DNA of 64,000 bases from Solibaculum mannosilyticum (GTDB lineage: Bacteria; Bacillota; Clostridia; Oscillospirales; Acutalibacteraceae), in contig NZ_AP023321.1 of NCBI RefSeq assembly GCF_015140235.1, forward strand, positions 186,001 through 250,000, read 5' to 3'. Positions 16,901-25,337 of this stretch are shown in pieces (positions within the stretch are counted from its first letter, which is position 1; each line of letters starts with the position of its first letter). The notes below the pieces were generated by a model that was not told the origin of the DNA, did no database searches, and worked only from the letters and a program-made list of their open reading frames with translations. Position numbers and translations under genes: made by a program.

Positions 16901-19900
16901 TATGGCCGTGAAGAAGGCAAGAACACCATCTTTGAAGCCTTTGGTTCTGCCGACGGCAAAACCTGGACTCCCATTGATATGAATAGGGAAGGCGAAGTCA
17001 AGAAAGACACTTGGCGTAAAACGGTTTACACCAATGCAGCTGAACTGGATTCTTCCTACAACTATATCAAGTTTGTAGTGTCCAACAACGATAAGATTTG
17101 GGCTCCGCAGCTCTCCACCCTGACCATTGATTACGCTTATACCAACGATCGTATGGTGATGGACACCATGCTGGATGACAGCAAGGCGTTTGAGACCACC
17201 GGTAACTTTGCCTACATGACCACCGACGGCACCGATTTTGACGGCGATACCGATGTGGCATACAGCACCGATACCGTTGGCACCAGGCTCTACAGCTTCA
17301 CCAACATCGAGAGCGCATCCTTGACCTACTATGCTACCGGCACCAGCGGCGCTATCCAGCCCTATGCCGAAGCTTCTGTAGACGGCAAAACCTATGTGCC
17401 GGTGAGCACTTCCTTTGAAAAGGATGCAAGCAGCACCAGCGAGAAATACGGCAAATACATCAGCGAATTTACCGACCTGCCGGAAGGTGCTAAGTACCTG
17501 CGCGTCACCATTGACCGCAACGGTTGGGAAGGTGAAGAAGACGTTTACTGGACCGACTTGAGCCTCTCTTACAAACATGAAATCCAGCCTATTGAGCAGG
17601 TGAAATTTGCAAACGGCCAGCAGGAAGCCGTCATCGGCTACAGCGATACTCCCTCCGTCAAGGTCGCTCCTATGAACGGCTCCGGCGAACTGGTCTACTC
17701 TTCGGATACAGAGGCCGTCCTTACCTTCGAAGGGGACACCATGGTTCCTGTCCAACAGGGCAACGCCAACATCACGGTTAACGTGTTGGGCACCGAAGTA
17801 TCTGATACCATTCCGGCCCGCGTTTCCCGCAACCTGGCTATGAACAAATCGGTGACTTCTTCTGCAGTAAACGGCATGTATCCTGCCACCAATGCAGTGG
17901 ACGGCAATATGCTGAGCCGCTGGCAGTCGGCCGATGAACAGGACGCTTGGCTCCAGATTGATCTGGGCAGTGAAAAGTCCATTGATGCCTTTGACATCAC
18001 CTGGCAGCAATACGGCAAACAGTATAAGATCCAGGTCTCCGACAATGGCCAGGACTGGGAGGACGCTTTTGTCCAGACAAGCGGCAAAGGCGGCCATGAA
18101 TGGATCGCTCTGGATCAACCTGTAACCACCCGCTACATTAAGATGCAGGGCATTGAAACCGACAGCTGCTACTCCATTTTTGAATTCCGTGCTTTGTCCT
18201 TTACCGATTCGGAAGACCCCGATCCTATTTCCACCAACGTGGCTCTGGGCAAAGAAGCCTCGGCCAGCAGCCTGGATTCCAGTTCCCTGGTTGCTTCCAA
18301 TGCCGTCGATGGCGACGAGACCACCCGCTTCTCCACTGCCCGTACCGATGACGAGTGGTTTGTGGTAAACCTGGGCAGCGTCTACACCCTGACCGATATC
18401 AACATCCTTTGGGAATCTGCTTACGGCAAAGAATATAAACTCCAGGTTTCCGATGACAATTCCAGTTGGAAAGACGTAGTCCATGAGACCAACGGCGCCC
18501 AAGGCTGGAAGAAACACTCCTTTGAACCTGTCTCCGGCCAGTATGTCCGCATGTTGGGCATCCAGCGCGGAAGCAAGTATGGCTACTCTTTCTATGAGTT
18601 CCAAGTGATGGGCTATGGCAATACCGATCCTGTGGAAATCAACAGCATTGCCTTTGAGAAGGATCAATACAATGTCCTGTGCGGCAACAAGGTCAGCTTG
18701 GGACTTATCACCGATCCTGCGAATGCTACCGCTTCCAGCTTCCAGTGGGAGAGCCTGAATAAGGATATCGCCATTGTGGATCAGTCCGGTAATGTGACCG
18801 CGCTTGTTCCCGGCGAGGCTACGATCCAGGTTTCCAGCGTACTCAATCCTGAGGTGAAAGCCACCTGTAAGATTGTCGTTGAGGATTACAGCGGTATGCC
18901 CACCCCGGTAGAAAGCGTCACGATGAGCGGCAAAGTCAACTACATGGATGTGGATGAACAGATCACTCTGTCGGCCACTGTTGCTCCCGACGATGCCATG
19001 ACCAAGAATGTCAAGTGGACTTCCAGCGATGAATCCATCCTGACTGTGGACAATAACGGCAACGTTACCGCTTTGAAACCCGGCATTGCGACGATCCGCG
19101 TTACCAGTGCCGCTGATGCAAACATCTATGATGAGTGCACCATTGAGGTCAGAGAACCTGAGGTTCCGGATACCATTACCGCGGAAACCGACAAGGATAC
19201 TTATGACGTCAACGAGACCATCACGATGACCATTAAGACTCCTTTGGATGTAAACAGAGTGGCCCTGCGCAATGAGCGCGGCAACTACATCACCTTGTTG
19301 GATGTCCACAGCAAGCAGGAAGACGGCCAGAAGGTCTGGACGGTCAAGACTGCAGTGGGAAGCTACGGCATCGGCCGCGTTCTGTCTGTAATGGTCGACC
19401 GTGGCGAAGGCCTTGTGGAAGGTACCACTATCACAGTGGATATCGTGAAACCGGCAGCTCCTGCAGCAGAAGTTTACTCCGCAGAGATGCAGAGTGAAGT
19501 CGCCAATGTCAATGAATCCTTCACCGTTAAGGTTAAGACCAATCTCAACGCCACTAAGCTGGCTGTCAAGAATGAGAATGGCCGTAACATCAGCTTTAAG
19601 GTACTGGATTGTGTCGACGAAGGCGATGTAAGAACCTATACCATCTCCATGAGCGTAGGCACTGCTGGTATGAGAGAGTTCACCTTCCTGGCTGCCAACG
19701 AAGATGGCGTCTGGACAGAAACAGGTGCAACTGCTTCCATCAAGATTGTTTCGAATGCCATTATCTACTCCGCGGAGATGCAGAGTGAAAGCGCCAACGT
19801 CAATGAACCCTTCATTGTTAAAGTGAAGACCAGCCTCGATGCTACGAAATTGGCTGTGAAGAACGAGAACGGCCGCAACGTCAGCTTTGATGTCCTGGAT

Positions 19901-20338
19901 TGTGTCGACGAAGGTAACGTGAGAACCTATACCATCTCCATGAGCGTAGGCACCACCGGTATGAGAGTATTCTCCTTCCTGGCTGCCAATGAAACCGGGA
20001 AATGGTCTGCGATGACGGTAGAAGCTTCCATCAACATCACTGTAAAACCCATCGTCTATTCGGCCGATATCCAGGTTGAAACCGCAAAGGTCAACGAGCC
20101 TTTCGAAGTAAAGGTTACGACCAATGTAGGTGCTACGAAATTGGCTGTAAAGAACGAGAATGGCCGCAACATCGGTTTCGATGTTCTGGGCTATGAGGAC
20201 GAAGGCGATAAGAGGACCTATACCATCTCCATGAGCGTAGGCACTGCCGGTATGAGAGTATTTTCTTTCCTGGCTGCCAATGAACAAGGCCAATGGTCTG
20301 AGATGAGTGCAGAGTGCTCGGTCGTTATCACAAAATAA
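13982..20338 (+). CDS. Giant secreted family 8 polysaccharide lyase, multidomain
   Basis: The 2118-residue protein has a signal peptide (residues 1-28, cut after AVA). A PL8 alpha/alpha-toroid catalytic domain follows: NWFTWQVGGP near 167, NEGANGLWHNRV near 220, and FAFHG...YNGGYG at 272-286 with the likely catalytic His and Tyr. PL8 enzymes eliminate hyaluronan, chondroitin or related polyanions. After the beta-sandwich lyase domains come a fibronectin III domain (about 815-903), two sandwich modules (905-1195), a Big-like domain, two F5/8 type C carbohydrate-binding domains (1283-1546), two Big_2 domains (1553-1725) and four ~95-residue C-terminal repeats. No LPXTG or SLH anchor was seen. 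The ribosome site is AAAGAGGTG. Confidence 0.9.
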   Translation: MKRRWISMMTALVMMVSMVLTSLPAVAQETTPDDFDQIRTKWQHMAMGGDYDENDPRMQVLLQSINDVAQDLLDRINPDPTPDWGDNDYLWTEYMLGKRKSAYDDSNNVQFSYRNLRNMAIAYQTKGCDLYKNEELKNEIFRGLEYLYEYHYYPAMYGTGDHSGRYGNWFTWQVGGPIYLSEATLLMYDEMDLETVQKYATIARDGANTYSGGSGAITNPNEGANGLWHNRVLMLTAIMLKDGDMMQDVSDAVPYYIQYVKSGDGYYPDGTFAFHGNFVYNGGYGKEAFSDISHFFLLLSDSPWEIPLDKAEAFYQIVRDSYAPLMYKGIFMDMARGRELTRTDTTDAYAGITMSLSFLMTSKFAPDDVAQEFEGMIKNWMDNDFAIETMQHGAGVAWYMFPVYNLAETLRILDDDSIEKVELDQPSRQWGRGARTIHHSDDYSAALSMTSKTIRSYEQGDSNTKGWYTGWGQLYIYTNDVGQYSGLSKPTIDWERLPGVTSVATMHPSTQYNGAAFVGGATLNGLYSATGMQVQTQSPTSLEAKKSYFFFDDEVVAIGSDITSSNANTIETTFENRRIEGDNALVIDGEKMPNELGWQETLEDVNWAFMEGNVEGSDIGIYFPEGTTLNAKRETRTGKWSSLGSYNPDETEYSANWLTLWQDHGSKPENGSYEYVLLPGMTQQQVESYANNSDVEILRNDSDVHAVYKKSLNILAANMWNGGSLDAMGTSNFLTVDKPATVMVQETNKGLDISLTDSTQQADTVTLEINRAAYGVSSKDERVKVIQTSPSIILEIDTKDAIGTPIEASISYTPVDAPEATEILSTELVDDTLNLTFKNADRAEGYILQYGTESGVYTESITVTSPKASIQGLEPDTTYYFVVKAFNDSGESALSEEKSYTMGNTRRLVDNFDDMSKMASYSDGWALDQTNADTYFNGDTSRLKRNDADKTNRAEEIVYYTPDPENFEIVVYDYGREEGKNTIFEAFGSADGKTWTPIDMNREGEVKKDTWRKTVYTNAAELDSSYNYIKFVVSNNDKIWAPQLSTLTIDYAYTNDRMVMDTMLDDSKAFETTGNFAYMTTDGTDFDGDTDVAYSTDTVGTRLYSFTNIESASLTYYATGTSGAIQPYAEASVDGKTYVPVSTSFEKDASSTSEKYGKYISEFTDLPEGAKYLRVTIDRNGWEGEEDVYWTDLSLSYKHEIQPIEQVKFANGQQEAVIGYSDTPSVKVAPMNGSGELVYSSDTEAVLTFEGDTMVPVQQGNANITVNVLGTEVSDTIPARVSRNLAMNKSVTSSAVNGMYPATNAVDGNMLSRWQSADEQDAWLQIDLGSEKSIDAFDITWQQYGKQYKIQVSDNGQDWEDAFVQTSGKGGHEWIALDQPVTTRYIKMQGIETDSCYSIFEFRALSFTDSEDPDPISTNVALGKEASASSLDSSSLVASNAVDGDETTRFSTARTDDEWFVVNLGSVYTLTDINILWESAYGKEYKLQVSDDNSSWKDVVHETNGAQGWKKHSFEPVSGQYVRMLGIQRGSKYGYSFYEFQVMGYGNTDPVEINSIAFEKDQYNVLCGNKVSLGLITDPANATASSFQWESLNKDIAIVDQSGNVTALVPGEATIQVSSVLNPEVKATCKIVVEDYSGMPTPVESVTMSGKVNYMDVDEQITLSATVAPDDAMTKNVKWTSSDESILTVDNNGNVTALKPGIATIRVTSAADANIYDECTIEVREPEVPDTITAETDKDTYDVNETITMTIKTPLDVNRVALRNERGNYITLLDVHSKQEDGQKVWTVKTAVGSYGIGRVLSVMVDRGEGLVEGTTITVDIVKPAAPAAEVYSAEMQSEVANVNESFTVKVKTNLNATKLAVKNENGRNISFKVLDCVDEGDVRTYTISMSVGTAGMREFTFLAANEDGVWTETGATASIKIVSNAIIYSAEMQSESANVNEPFIVKVKTSLDATKLAVKNENGRNVSFDVLDCVDEGNVRTYTISMSVGTTGMRVFSFLAANETGKWSAMTVEASINITVKPIVYSADIQVETAKVNEPFEVKVTTNVGATKLAVKNENGRNIGFDVLGYEDEGDKRTYTISMSVGTAGMRVFSFLAANEQGQWSEMSAECSVVITK

Positions 20339-20376
20339 GAACTCAAAAACCTGTAAAGATTTTTGAGCGATCCTAC

Positions 20377-20414
20377 AAAAGCGTGCAGTCCTATCTGGGG
20401 CTGCACGCTTTTTG
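20377..20414 (+). terminator. Terminator of the PL8 lyase gene
   Basis: AAAAGCGTGCAG and CTGCACGCTTTTT form a perfect hairpin with a T-run. Confidence 0.92.
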
Positions 20415-20473
20415 TAATGATACCGGAAAAAGAAAAGAAGTTCCAATTGTTTCCACGAGACGGAAAAGGGGTA

Positions 20474-20502
20474 TTGCAAAGATGGGAAAGGGGGATTATA
20501 AT
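20474..20502 (+). promoter_or_regulatory. Promoter of the DUF1858 gene
   Basis: TTGCAA (20474-20479), 17 bases, TATAAT (20497-20502). The 5' leader would be about 95 nt. Confidence 0.8.
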
Positions 20503-20606
20503 GAGGAATAGAAAGGCAGGAATGATTTTAGCCTGACCTTAGGATTTTTCCCTCTGCGTCCGGAAAATGTGACGCGGTCTTAATCTAAACAAAGGATGTG
20601 CATTTT

Positions 20607-20807
20607 ATGGCTCAGATTACCAAAGATACCATCATCGGTGATATTCTTGATATGGATGAATCCACTGCCCCTTATTTCCTGGAGATCGGCATGCATTGTC
20701 TGGGTTGTCCCGCTTCCCGCGGCGAGACTCTGGAAGAAGCCTGCCAGGTTCACGGCGTGGACGTCGATCAGCTGCTCCAGAAGCTCAACGCCCATATCAG
20801 CAAATAA
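20607..20807 (+). CDS. DUF1858 redox-disulfide domain protein
   Basis: This 66-residue protein consists of one DUF1858 domain. The hallmark is the HCLGCPAS stretch (about residues 27-34), with two Cys that may form a redox disulfide or bind metal, framed by two helices. The domain is often found beside or fused to hybrid-cluster proteins and ScdA/RIC-type iron-sulfur repair proteins. Start is ATG 20607, 6 bases after AAAGGATG. No hybrid-cluster gene is adjacent here; the next gene, trmK, is about 100 bases on. Confidence 0.9.
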   Translation: MAQITKDTIIGDILDMDESTAPYFLEIGMHCLGCPASRGETLEEACQVHGVDVDQLLQKLNAHISK

Positions 20808-20911
20808 GAGAAGAAGTTTTATTCTCTGGTCTAGAAGCAAAGAGGGTCCGGGCGTTTGTCGAGATCGCCTGGGCCCTTTTGAGTTTTGATGTCTGAGAGG
20901 GAGGTTCATGG

Positions 20912-21607
20912 TTGAAAGAGCATCCTTTTTTATTGGATAACCGCTTAAATCAGTGCGCCTGTTTTATCCGTCCAGGGAGCCGTATGGTAGATGTAGGGAC
21001 CGACCATGCATATCTCCCTGTATGGCTGACGAGACGGGGAATATGTCCCCATGCCATTGGGGTGGATATCCGGCCCCAGCCTCTGTCTCGGGCACGGGAG
21101 ACGGTGGAGAAATACAGGGCCGAAGATCTAGTGGATCTTCGGTTATCGGACGGGCTGGATCAGGTATCGGCCCACGAAGTGGATGATATTGTGGTGGCCG
21201 GCATGGGTGGAGAAGTCATTGCCGGGATTCTGGAAGCAGCTCCATGGCTGCGGGATAAGGAAAAACGGCTGATTTTACAGCCTATGTCCCGGGCAGAATG
21301 TTTGAGGGAATATCTATTTCAGCATGGCTTTGAGCTGGAAAAAGAGGAGATTGTCATGAATAACCGCCGGCTTTATACTGTCATGCAGGCATTTTTTACC
21401 GGCCGTGTTGTCAACGCCACTCCCCTGAGCCTTTGGGCGGGCCGGCTGACCCAAAGCCGATCCCCGTATGCCCCTGCTTTTTTGCGCCGTCAGGCACGGC
21501 ATCTGCGTAATTGTGCCCAGGGCCAAGGGGAAGGATATCTGACGGCAGCCTTGCAACTGGAAGCGGCAGCCGATGCATTAAGCGCACATCTCCCCGCGTT
21601 GCGTTAG
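20912..21607 (+). CDS. trmK: tRNA (adenine22-N1)-methyltransferase TrmK
   Basis: This 231-residue SAM-dependent methyltransferase modifies A22 of tRNA. Motif I is VDVGTDHAYLP (about residues 26-36), GVDIRPQPL carries the acidic ribose-binding residue, and VAGMGGEVI and ILQPMSRAE are the TrmK-specific core. The TTG start at 20912 is favoured because GGGAGG lies upstream and no in-frame ATG exists; the nearby ATG at 20908 is in another frame. The Nif3-family gene follows after 31 bases, the same pairing as yqfN-yqfO in Bacillus. Confidence 0.92.
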   Translation: MKEHPFLLDNRLNQCACFIRPGSRMVDVGTDHAYLPVWLTRRGICPHAIGVDIRPQPLSRARETVEKYRAEDLVDLRLSDGLDQVSAHEVDDIVVAGMGGEVIAGILEAAPWLRDKEKRLILQPMSRAECLREYLFQHGFELEKEEIVMNNRRLYTVMQAFFTGRVVNATPLSLWAGRLTQSRSPYAPAFLRRQARHLRNCAQGQGEGYLTAALQLEAAADALSAHLPALR

Positions 21608-21638
21608 CCGTAAACACTCAGAGAAGGAGATTATGAGT

Positions 21639-22730
21639 ATGATTACTGTGGGACAAATTTACAACTACTTAGATCAGATTGCCCCCTTTGACTACCAGGC
21701 CGATTGGGATAACAGTGGCCTTCAGGTGGGGTCTTATGACGATCCGGTGGAGAAGGTACTGGTGGCGTTGGATGTCACGCCTCAGATCATTCAGGAAGCT
21801 CAGGATATGGGTGCCCAGATGATCGTCAGCCACCATCCGGTTCTTTTTCACGCTGTCAAACGGCTCGAAAAGGAATCCATTCCCTATCAGTTGGCCAAAG
21901 CGGGTATTGTATCGGTGGCATGCCATACCAATTTGGATACGGCTCCCGGCGGTGTCAATCACTGTCTGGCCTCCCGGCTGGGACTTGTGGATCTCCAGCC
22001 GCTCAACTGGGATACCAGCCGTAATTTTTATAAGATGACGGTATTTTGTCCCAGTGATCATACGGAAAAGGTATACCGTGCCATGACCCAGGCCGGTGCT
22101 GGAACGTTGGGCAATTATTCGGGATGTGCCTTTACCACGCCGGGTGAGGGGAGGTTCATCTGCGAAGAGGGTTCGCGCCCCTATATTGGGGAAGAGGGGA
22201 AAGAAGCCACTGCAAAAGAAGACCGTCTGGAAATGCTGGTGCCGCCGGAGAGAATCAAGGCGGTACGTGCCGCCATGCTGGTGAACCACCCTTATGAACA
22301 GCCGGCTTATGACATTGTAGAAACCAGTTCCGTCCGCCGGAACACCTCTTTTGGTCTGGTGGGCAAGCTGACTTTCGATGCACTGTCCCCTCAGCGCTTC
22401 GCCTACTATGTCAAAGAACAGCTGAAAGCGCCTGGCGTACGATTTGTACCGGGCAATCGGGACGTGTCCAAAGTAGCCGTGCTGGGCGGAGGCGGGGACA
22501 GCAGCCTTCATGACGCCATTCGTTCAGGAGCCGATGCCTTTGTCACAGGCGAATGCAAACATCACGTGCTGCTGCAGGCGGCGGACGCCGGCATCACATT
22601 TATCGATGCAGGGCATTTCTTCACAGAGAATGTGGTAGTGCCCGCCTTGACCGATAAATTAAAAAAGCAATTCCCGGAAGTGGAATTCAAAGCATCTCAA
22701 TTGGTAAGCGATCCGTCTCAGTGGATGTAA
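21639..22730 (+). CDS. Nif3-like dinuclear metal protein (YqfO type)
   Basis: This 363-residue protein of the Nif3/DUF34 family has the metal-binding SHHPVLF (about residues 66-72), HTNLD near 100, and GHFFTE near the C-terminus. An inserted PII-like domain (about 130-235) makes it the long YqfO form. The family has been linked to GTP cyclohydrolase I-like fold and metal insertion; its true reaction is unsettled. Start is ATG 21639, 8 bases after AAGGAGA; the ATG at 21633 is too close. It is co-transcribed with trmK. Confidence 0.92.
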   Translation: MITVGQIYNYLDQIAPFDYQADWDNSGLQVGSYDDPVEKVLVALDVTPQIIQEAQDMGAQMIVSHHPVLFHAVKRLEKESIPYQLAKAGIVSVACHTNLDTAPGGVNHCLASRLGLVDLQPLNWDTSRNFYKMTVFCPSDHTEKVYRAMTQAGAGTLGNYSGCAFTTPGEGRFICEEGSRPYIGEEGKEATAKEDRLEMLVPPERIKAVRAAMLVNHPYEQPAYDIVETSSVRRNTSFGLVGKLTFDALSPQRFAYYVKEQLKAPGVRFVPGNRDVSKVAVLGGGGDSSLHDAIRSGADAFVTGECKHHVLLQAADAGITFIDAGHFFTENVVVPALTDKLKKQFPEVEFKASQLVSDPSQWM

Positions 22731-22735
22731 CAATC

Positions 22736-22775
22736 AAAAACCGGTCTGCATGATAGAAATGCAGACCGGTTTTTA
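22736..22775. terminator. Bidirectional terminator between nif3-like gene and ATPase gene
   Basis: ACCGGTCTGCAT pairs perfectly with ATGCAGACCGGT. A-run on the left and T-run on the right allow use by both converging genes. Confidence 0.9.
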
Positions 22776-22792
22776 TCGCTCAAAAGAAAAGG

Positions 22793-23548
22793 TTATGTTG
22801 TAAAATCCTGCCCCTCAAATAATTCTTGAAGCATCCGCTGGCGGTTTCCTAAAAACTGCTTGGTGATGATGTAATGTTCCGTCCGTTCGTAAGGGGTTAA
22901 GGTCAATTCCCCGTCCTCAATAAGATAGATGTCGGCATCCGGATATCCCATGAGGATGGGGGAATGGGTGGCGATGATAAACTGGGAACCGCCTTGTACC
23001 AATTGCCGCATCCGGGCAAGGAGGGCCAGCTGACGGGAAGGGGATAAGGCCGATTCCGGCTCATCCAGGAGATAGAATCCCTGTCCCCGAAAGCGGTTGA
23101 GGATCAGGGAGAAAAAGCTCTCGCCGTGGGATTGCTCGTGGAGGGAACCGCCGTACTGCTGCAAGAAGCGTTCCCGGGTCGCGGGATCGACGGCGGCCAG
23201 ATGATCCACCTCGGTGGAGACGTTATAAAAGCTCTCGGCCCGCAGAAAATAGCCGTCGTGGGGCGAATAGGGGGCCTTTACCAGAGTGATATCCCGGTAG
23301 AGGGGGGAATGACTGTCTTGGGTGGAGAAACGGAAATTGCGGGAACCGCCCTCTGGATTAAAGCCGTAGCCTACGGCGACGGCCTCCAGAAGAGTGGATT
23401 TTCCAGAACCGTTCTCACCGCAGAGAAAGGTGACAGGTTTTGAAAAAGAGAGGCTCTCAAACTGCCGTAACACCGGCAGACAATAGGGATACTTGTCCCA
23501 CTGCGTGATCCGGTCCCGCTTGAGGATAAGGCGTTTCACATATACCAT
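22793..23548 (-). CDS. Small AAA-type ATPase (ABC-like, AAA_21/23)
   Basis: This 251-residue soluble ATPase has Walker A GENGSGKST (about residues 41-49), a signature-like SHGESFF, Walker B FYLLDEPESAL and the H-loop ATHSPIL. Its order matches single-domain ABC-type ATPases related to SMC/RecF/OLD heads without a membrane partner. The start at 23548 is one base past the hflX stop, so it is translationally coupled to hflX; the longer upstream frame lies wholly in the hflX shadow. The role is unknown; coupling to HflX hints at a ribosome or stress connection, which is inference. Confidence 0.88.
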   Translation of the reverse strand: MVYVKRLILKRDRITQWDKYPYCLPVLRQFESLSFSKPVTFLCGENGSGKSTLLEAVAVGYGFNPEGGSRNFRFSTQDSHSPLYRDITLVKAPYSPHDGYFLRAESFYNVSTEVDHLAAVDPATRERFLQQYGGSLHEQSHGESFFSLILNRFRGQGFYLLDEPESALSPSRQLALLARMRQLVQGGSQFIIATHSPILMGYPDADIYLIEDGELTLTPYERTEHYIITKQFLGNRQRMLQELFEGQDFTT

Positions 23549-23549
23549 G

Positions 23550-24812
23550 TCAATCCACCACAAAAGGACGGACGTCCTCCAAAAGCTGCTGATCCACCAT
23601 GGCTCGCACCAGAAGTCCCTCCGGCAAATACTGTTCCTCCAAAATAGAACCGTTGCGGCGGATACGTGCGGCAAGGCCAGCCTTCTCAAAGGGGATCAAC
23701 AGCTTCATACGGCGATGAATCTGGGGCAGGGATTGATCGATGGCATCCAGCAGCCCTTCGATTCCAGTGCCGTACCGGGCTGAGATACATACGAATTTTC
23801 CCACATGGGGGAGATGCGATGGGTCGGTCAGAAGGTCGCACTTGTTCAATACCGGCAGGATGGGCGTTTCTCCGCAATTGAGGGATTCAAGCAGATCCTT
23901 GGTCACGCTCAGATGCACCGACGCTTCCGGACTGGAGGCATCGCATAGGTTTAAAATAAGATCGGCCTGAGCGGCTTCCTCCAGGGTGGAATGGAACGCC
24001 TCCACCAAATGATGGGGGAGATTGCGCACCAAGCCTACTGTATCGATTAAAACCACATGACGTCCGCTGGGCAGGCGCAGGGAACGGGCGGTGGGATCCA
24101 GGGTGGCAAACAGTTTATCTTCCGCCAGTACGCCCGCTTGTGTCAAGGCATTCATCAGTGTGGATTTCCCAGCATTGGTATACCCCACCAGTGCGACGGT
24201 GGGAATGTTATTTTTTTTCCGCCGGTGCCGCAGGTTTTGCCGCCGCTTGTTGGACTCCGCCAGCTTCTGTTTGAGGGATTCGATGCGGCGACGGATGTGA
24301 CGGCGGTCGGTTTCCAGCTGTGTTTCACCGGCGCCGCGGGTGTGGGTGCCCGAACCGCCTCCGATACGGGACAAAGCAGTTCCCTGTCCGGAAAGACGGG
24401 GCAGCATATATTGGAGCTGCGCCAGTTCCACCTGCAATTTGCCCTCACTGGACTGGGCACGGCTGGCGAAAATCTCTAAAATAAGCATAGTGCGGTCTAT
24501 GACCCGGATTTTTAACTCCCTTTCCAAATTGCGCAGTTGAGTGGGGGACAGTTCCCGGTCGAAAACCACGACATCGGCTTCCTGCGTACTGCATAGCTGG
24601 CGGATTTCCTCCAACCGTCCGGATCCGATACAGGTGGCTTTATCCGGTGATTCCCGGCGCTGCATAACGCTGGGACCCGGCTCATAACCGGCGCTTTGAA
24701 GCAATTCGTGTAATTCATCCAGGGAAGCTTCGGCGTCGTACACGCCCTCTCCGCAGTCCACCGCCACCAGAATGGCGCAAGGGGATGCAGTTTTCGTTTC
24801 TTCTTGTTGCAT
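23550..24812 (-). CDS. hflX: Ribosome-splitting GTPase HflX
   Basis: The 420 residues include an N-terminal HflX nucleotide-binding domain with GSGRLEEI, a coiled-coil linker rich in Arg/Lys (about 175-200), and a G domain with GYTNAGKST (G1), DTVGLVRNLPH (G3) and NKCD (G4). HflX binds the 50S subunit and splits stalled 70S ribosomes under stress. Start is ATG 24812, preceded by AAAGGAG. The neighbouring ATPase gene begins one base after its stop. A long gap without genes lies upstream. Confidence 0.95.
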   Translation of the reverse strand: MQQEETKTASPCAILVAVDCGEGVYDAEASLDELHELLQSAGYEPGPSVMQRRESPDKATCIGSGRLEEIRQLCSTQEADVVVFDRELSPTQLRNLERELKIRVIDRTMLILEIFASRAQSSEGKLQVELAQLQYMLPRLSGQGTALSRIGGGSGTHTRGAGETQLETDRRHIRRRIESLKQKLAESNKRRQNLRHRRKKNNIPTVALVGYTNAGKSTLMNALTQAGVLAEDKLFATLDPTARSLRLPSGRHVVLIDTVGLVRNLPHHLVEAFHSTLEEAAQADLILNLCDASSPEASVHLSVTKDLLESLNCGETPILPVLNKCDLLTDPSHLPHVGKFVCISARYGTGIEGLLDAIDQSLPQIHRRMKLLIPFEKAGLAARIRRNGSILEEQYLPEGLLVRAMVDQQLLEDVRPFVVD

Positions 24813-25008
24813 GGATCATTCTCCTTTAGCCCTTTGGGAAGGGTCTGGCCACAGCGCGGTATATGAATTCCCGTCCTGGTTCCAATTGATTGTGATACAG
24901 CCGCAGCTGACAAGCAACATGATAGCACGGATTGCTCCGGAAAAAAAGAGGATCTCCTCACTGGACCAAGATAAGATCTACAAAAAATTGTATTTTTGAA
25001 GCCGATAC

Positions 25009-25039
25009 TTGCCAATCCGGGAATCAAGTATGGTACAAT
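25009..25039 (+). promoter_or_regulatory. Possible promoter in an ORF-free gap
   Basis: An extended -10 element, TGG-TACAAT (25031-25039), has TTGCCA at 25009-25014 with a long 19-base spacer. An inverted repeat ATACTTG/CAAGTAT (25005-25031) overlaps it. No reading frame follows. Confidence 0.35.
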
Positions 25040-25178
25040 AACGACAGATTACTGGGAAAAACGCAATAAAATATGCAGGGATTGAGCTTATCAAGCGACT
25101 GATCCGAAGAAATCTGGATTTTATACACAGTTTTTTTTGTAGTATTATAAAAAATATGAAAATATTGTCTCACTCAGC

Positions 25179-25252
25179 TTGTCAAAAAAAGAAAATTATA
25201 GTATGATAATCCTATGAGGTTGTCAGATTCCGCAGATAGACAACCTTTTTTT
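25179..25252 (+). ncRNA. Orphan promoter-terminator unit, candidate tiny RNA
   Basis: TTGTCA (25179-25184), 17 bases and TATGAT (25202-25207) form a good promoter. Only about 10 bases further, GGTTGTC (25218-25224) pairs with GACAACC (25239-25245) and is followed by seven T. The predicted transcript is about 40 nt. No plus-strand gene lies downstream before 26954. It may make a tiny RNA or insulate the convergent gene. The rest of the 24813-25316 gap holds AT-rich sequence and another inverted repeat, TTATGTGAA/TTCACATAA (25260-25282). Confidence 0.45.
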
Positions 25253-25301
25253 GCACGGTTTATGTGAAGAAAATTCACATAACGTTACCGGACAGTGATC
25301 G

Positions 25302-25337
25302 AAAAAGGTCATCCCCCTACATCTGTGCAGGGGGATG
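25302..25337 (-). terminator. Terminator overlapping the oxidoreductase stop codon
   Basis: On the minus strand CATCCCCC and GGGGGATG pair, and TTTTT follows. The hairpin contains the TAG stop of the upstream gene (25317-25319). Confidence 0.8.

Noticed and set aside
14849-20479. An 1876-codon open frame on the minus strand opposite the PL8 gene
   Set aside because: It mirrors the codon pattern of the real gene, has no signal peptide, domain or ribosome site, and runs antisense to a clear multidomain protein.
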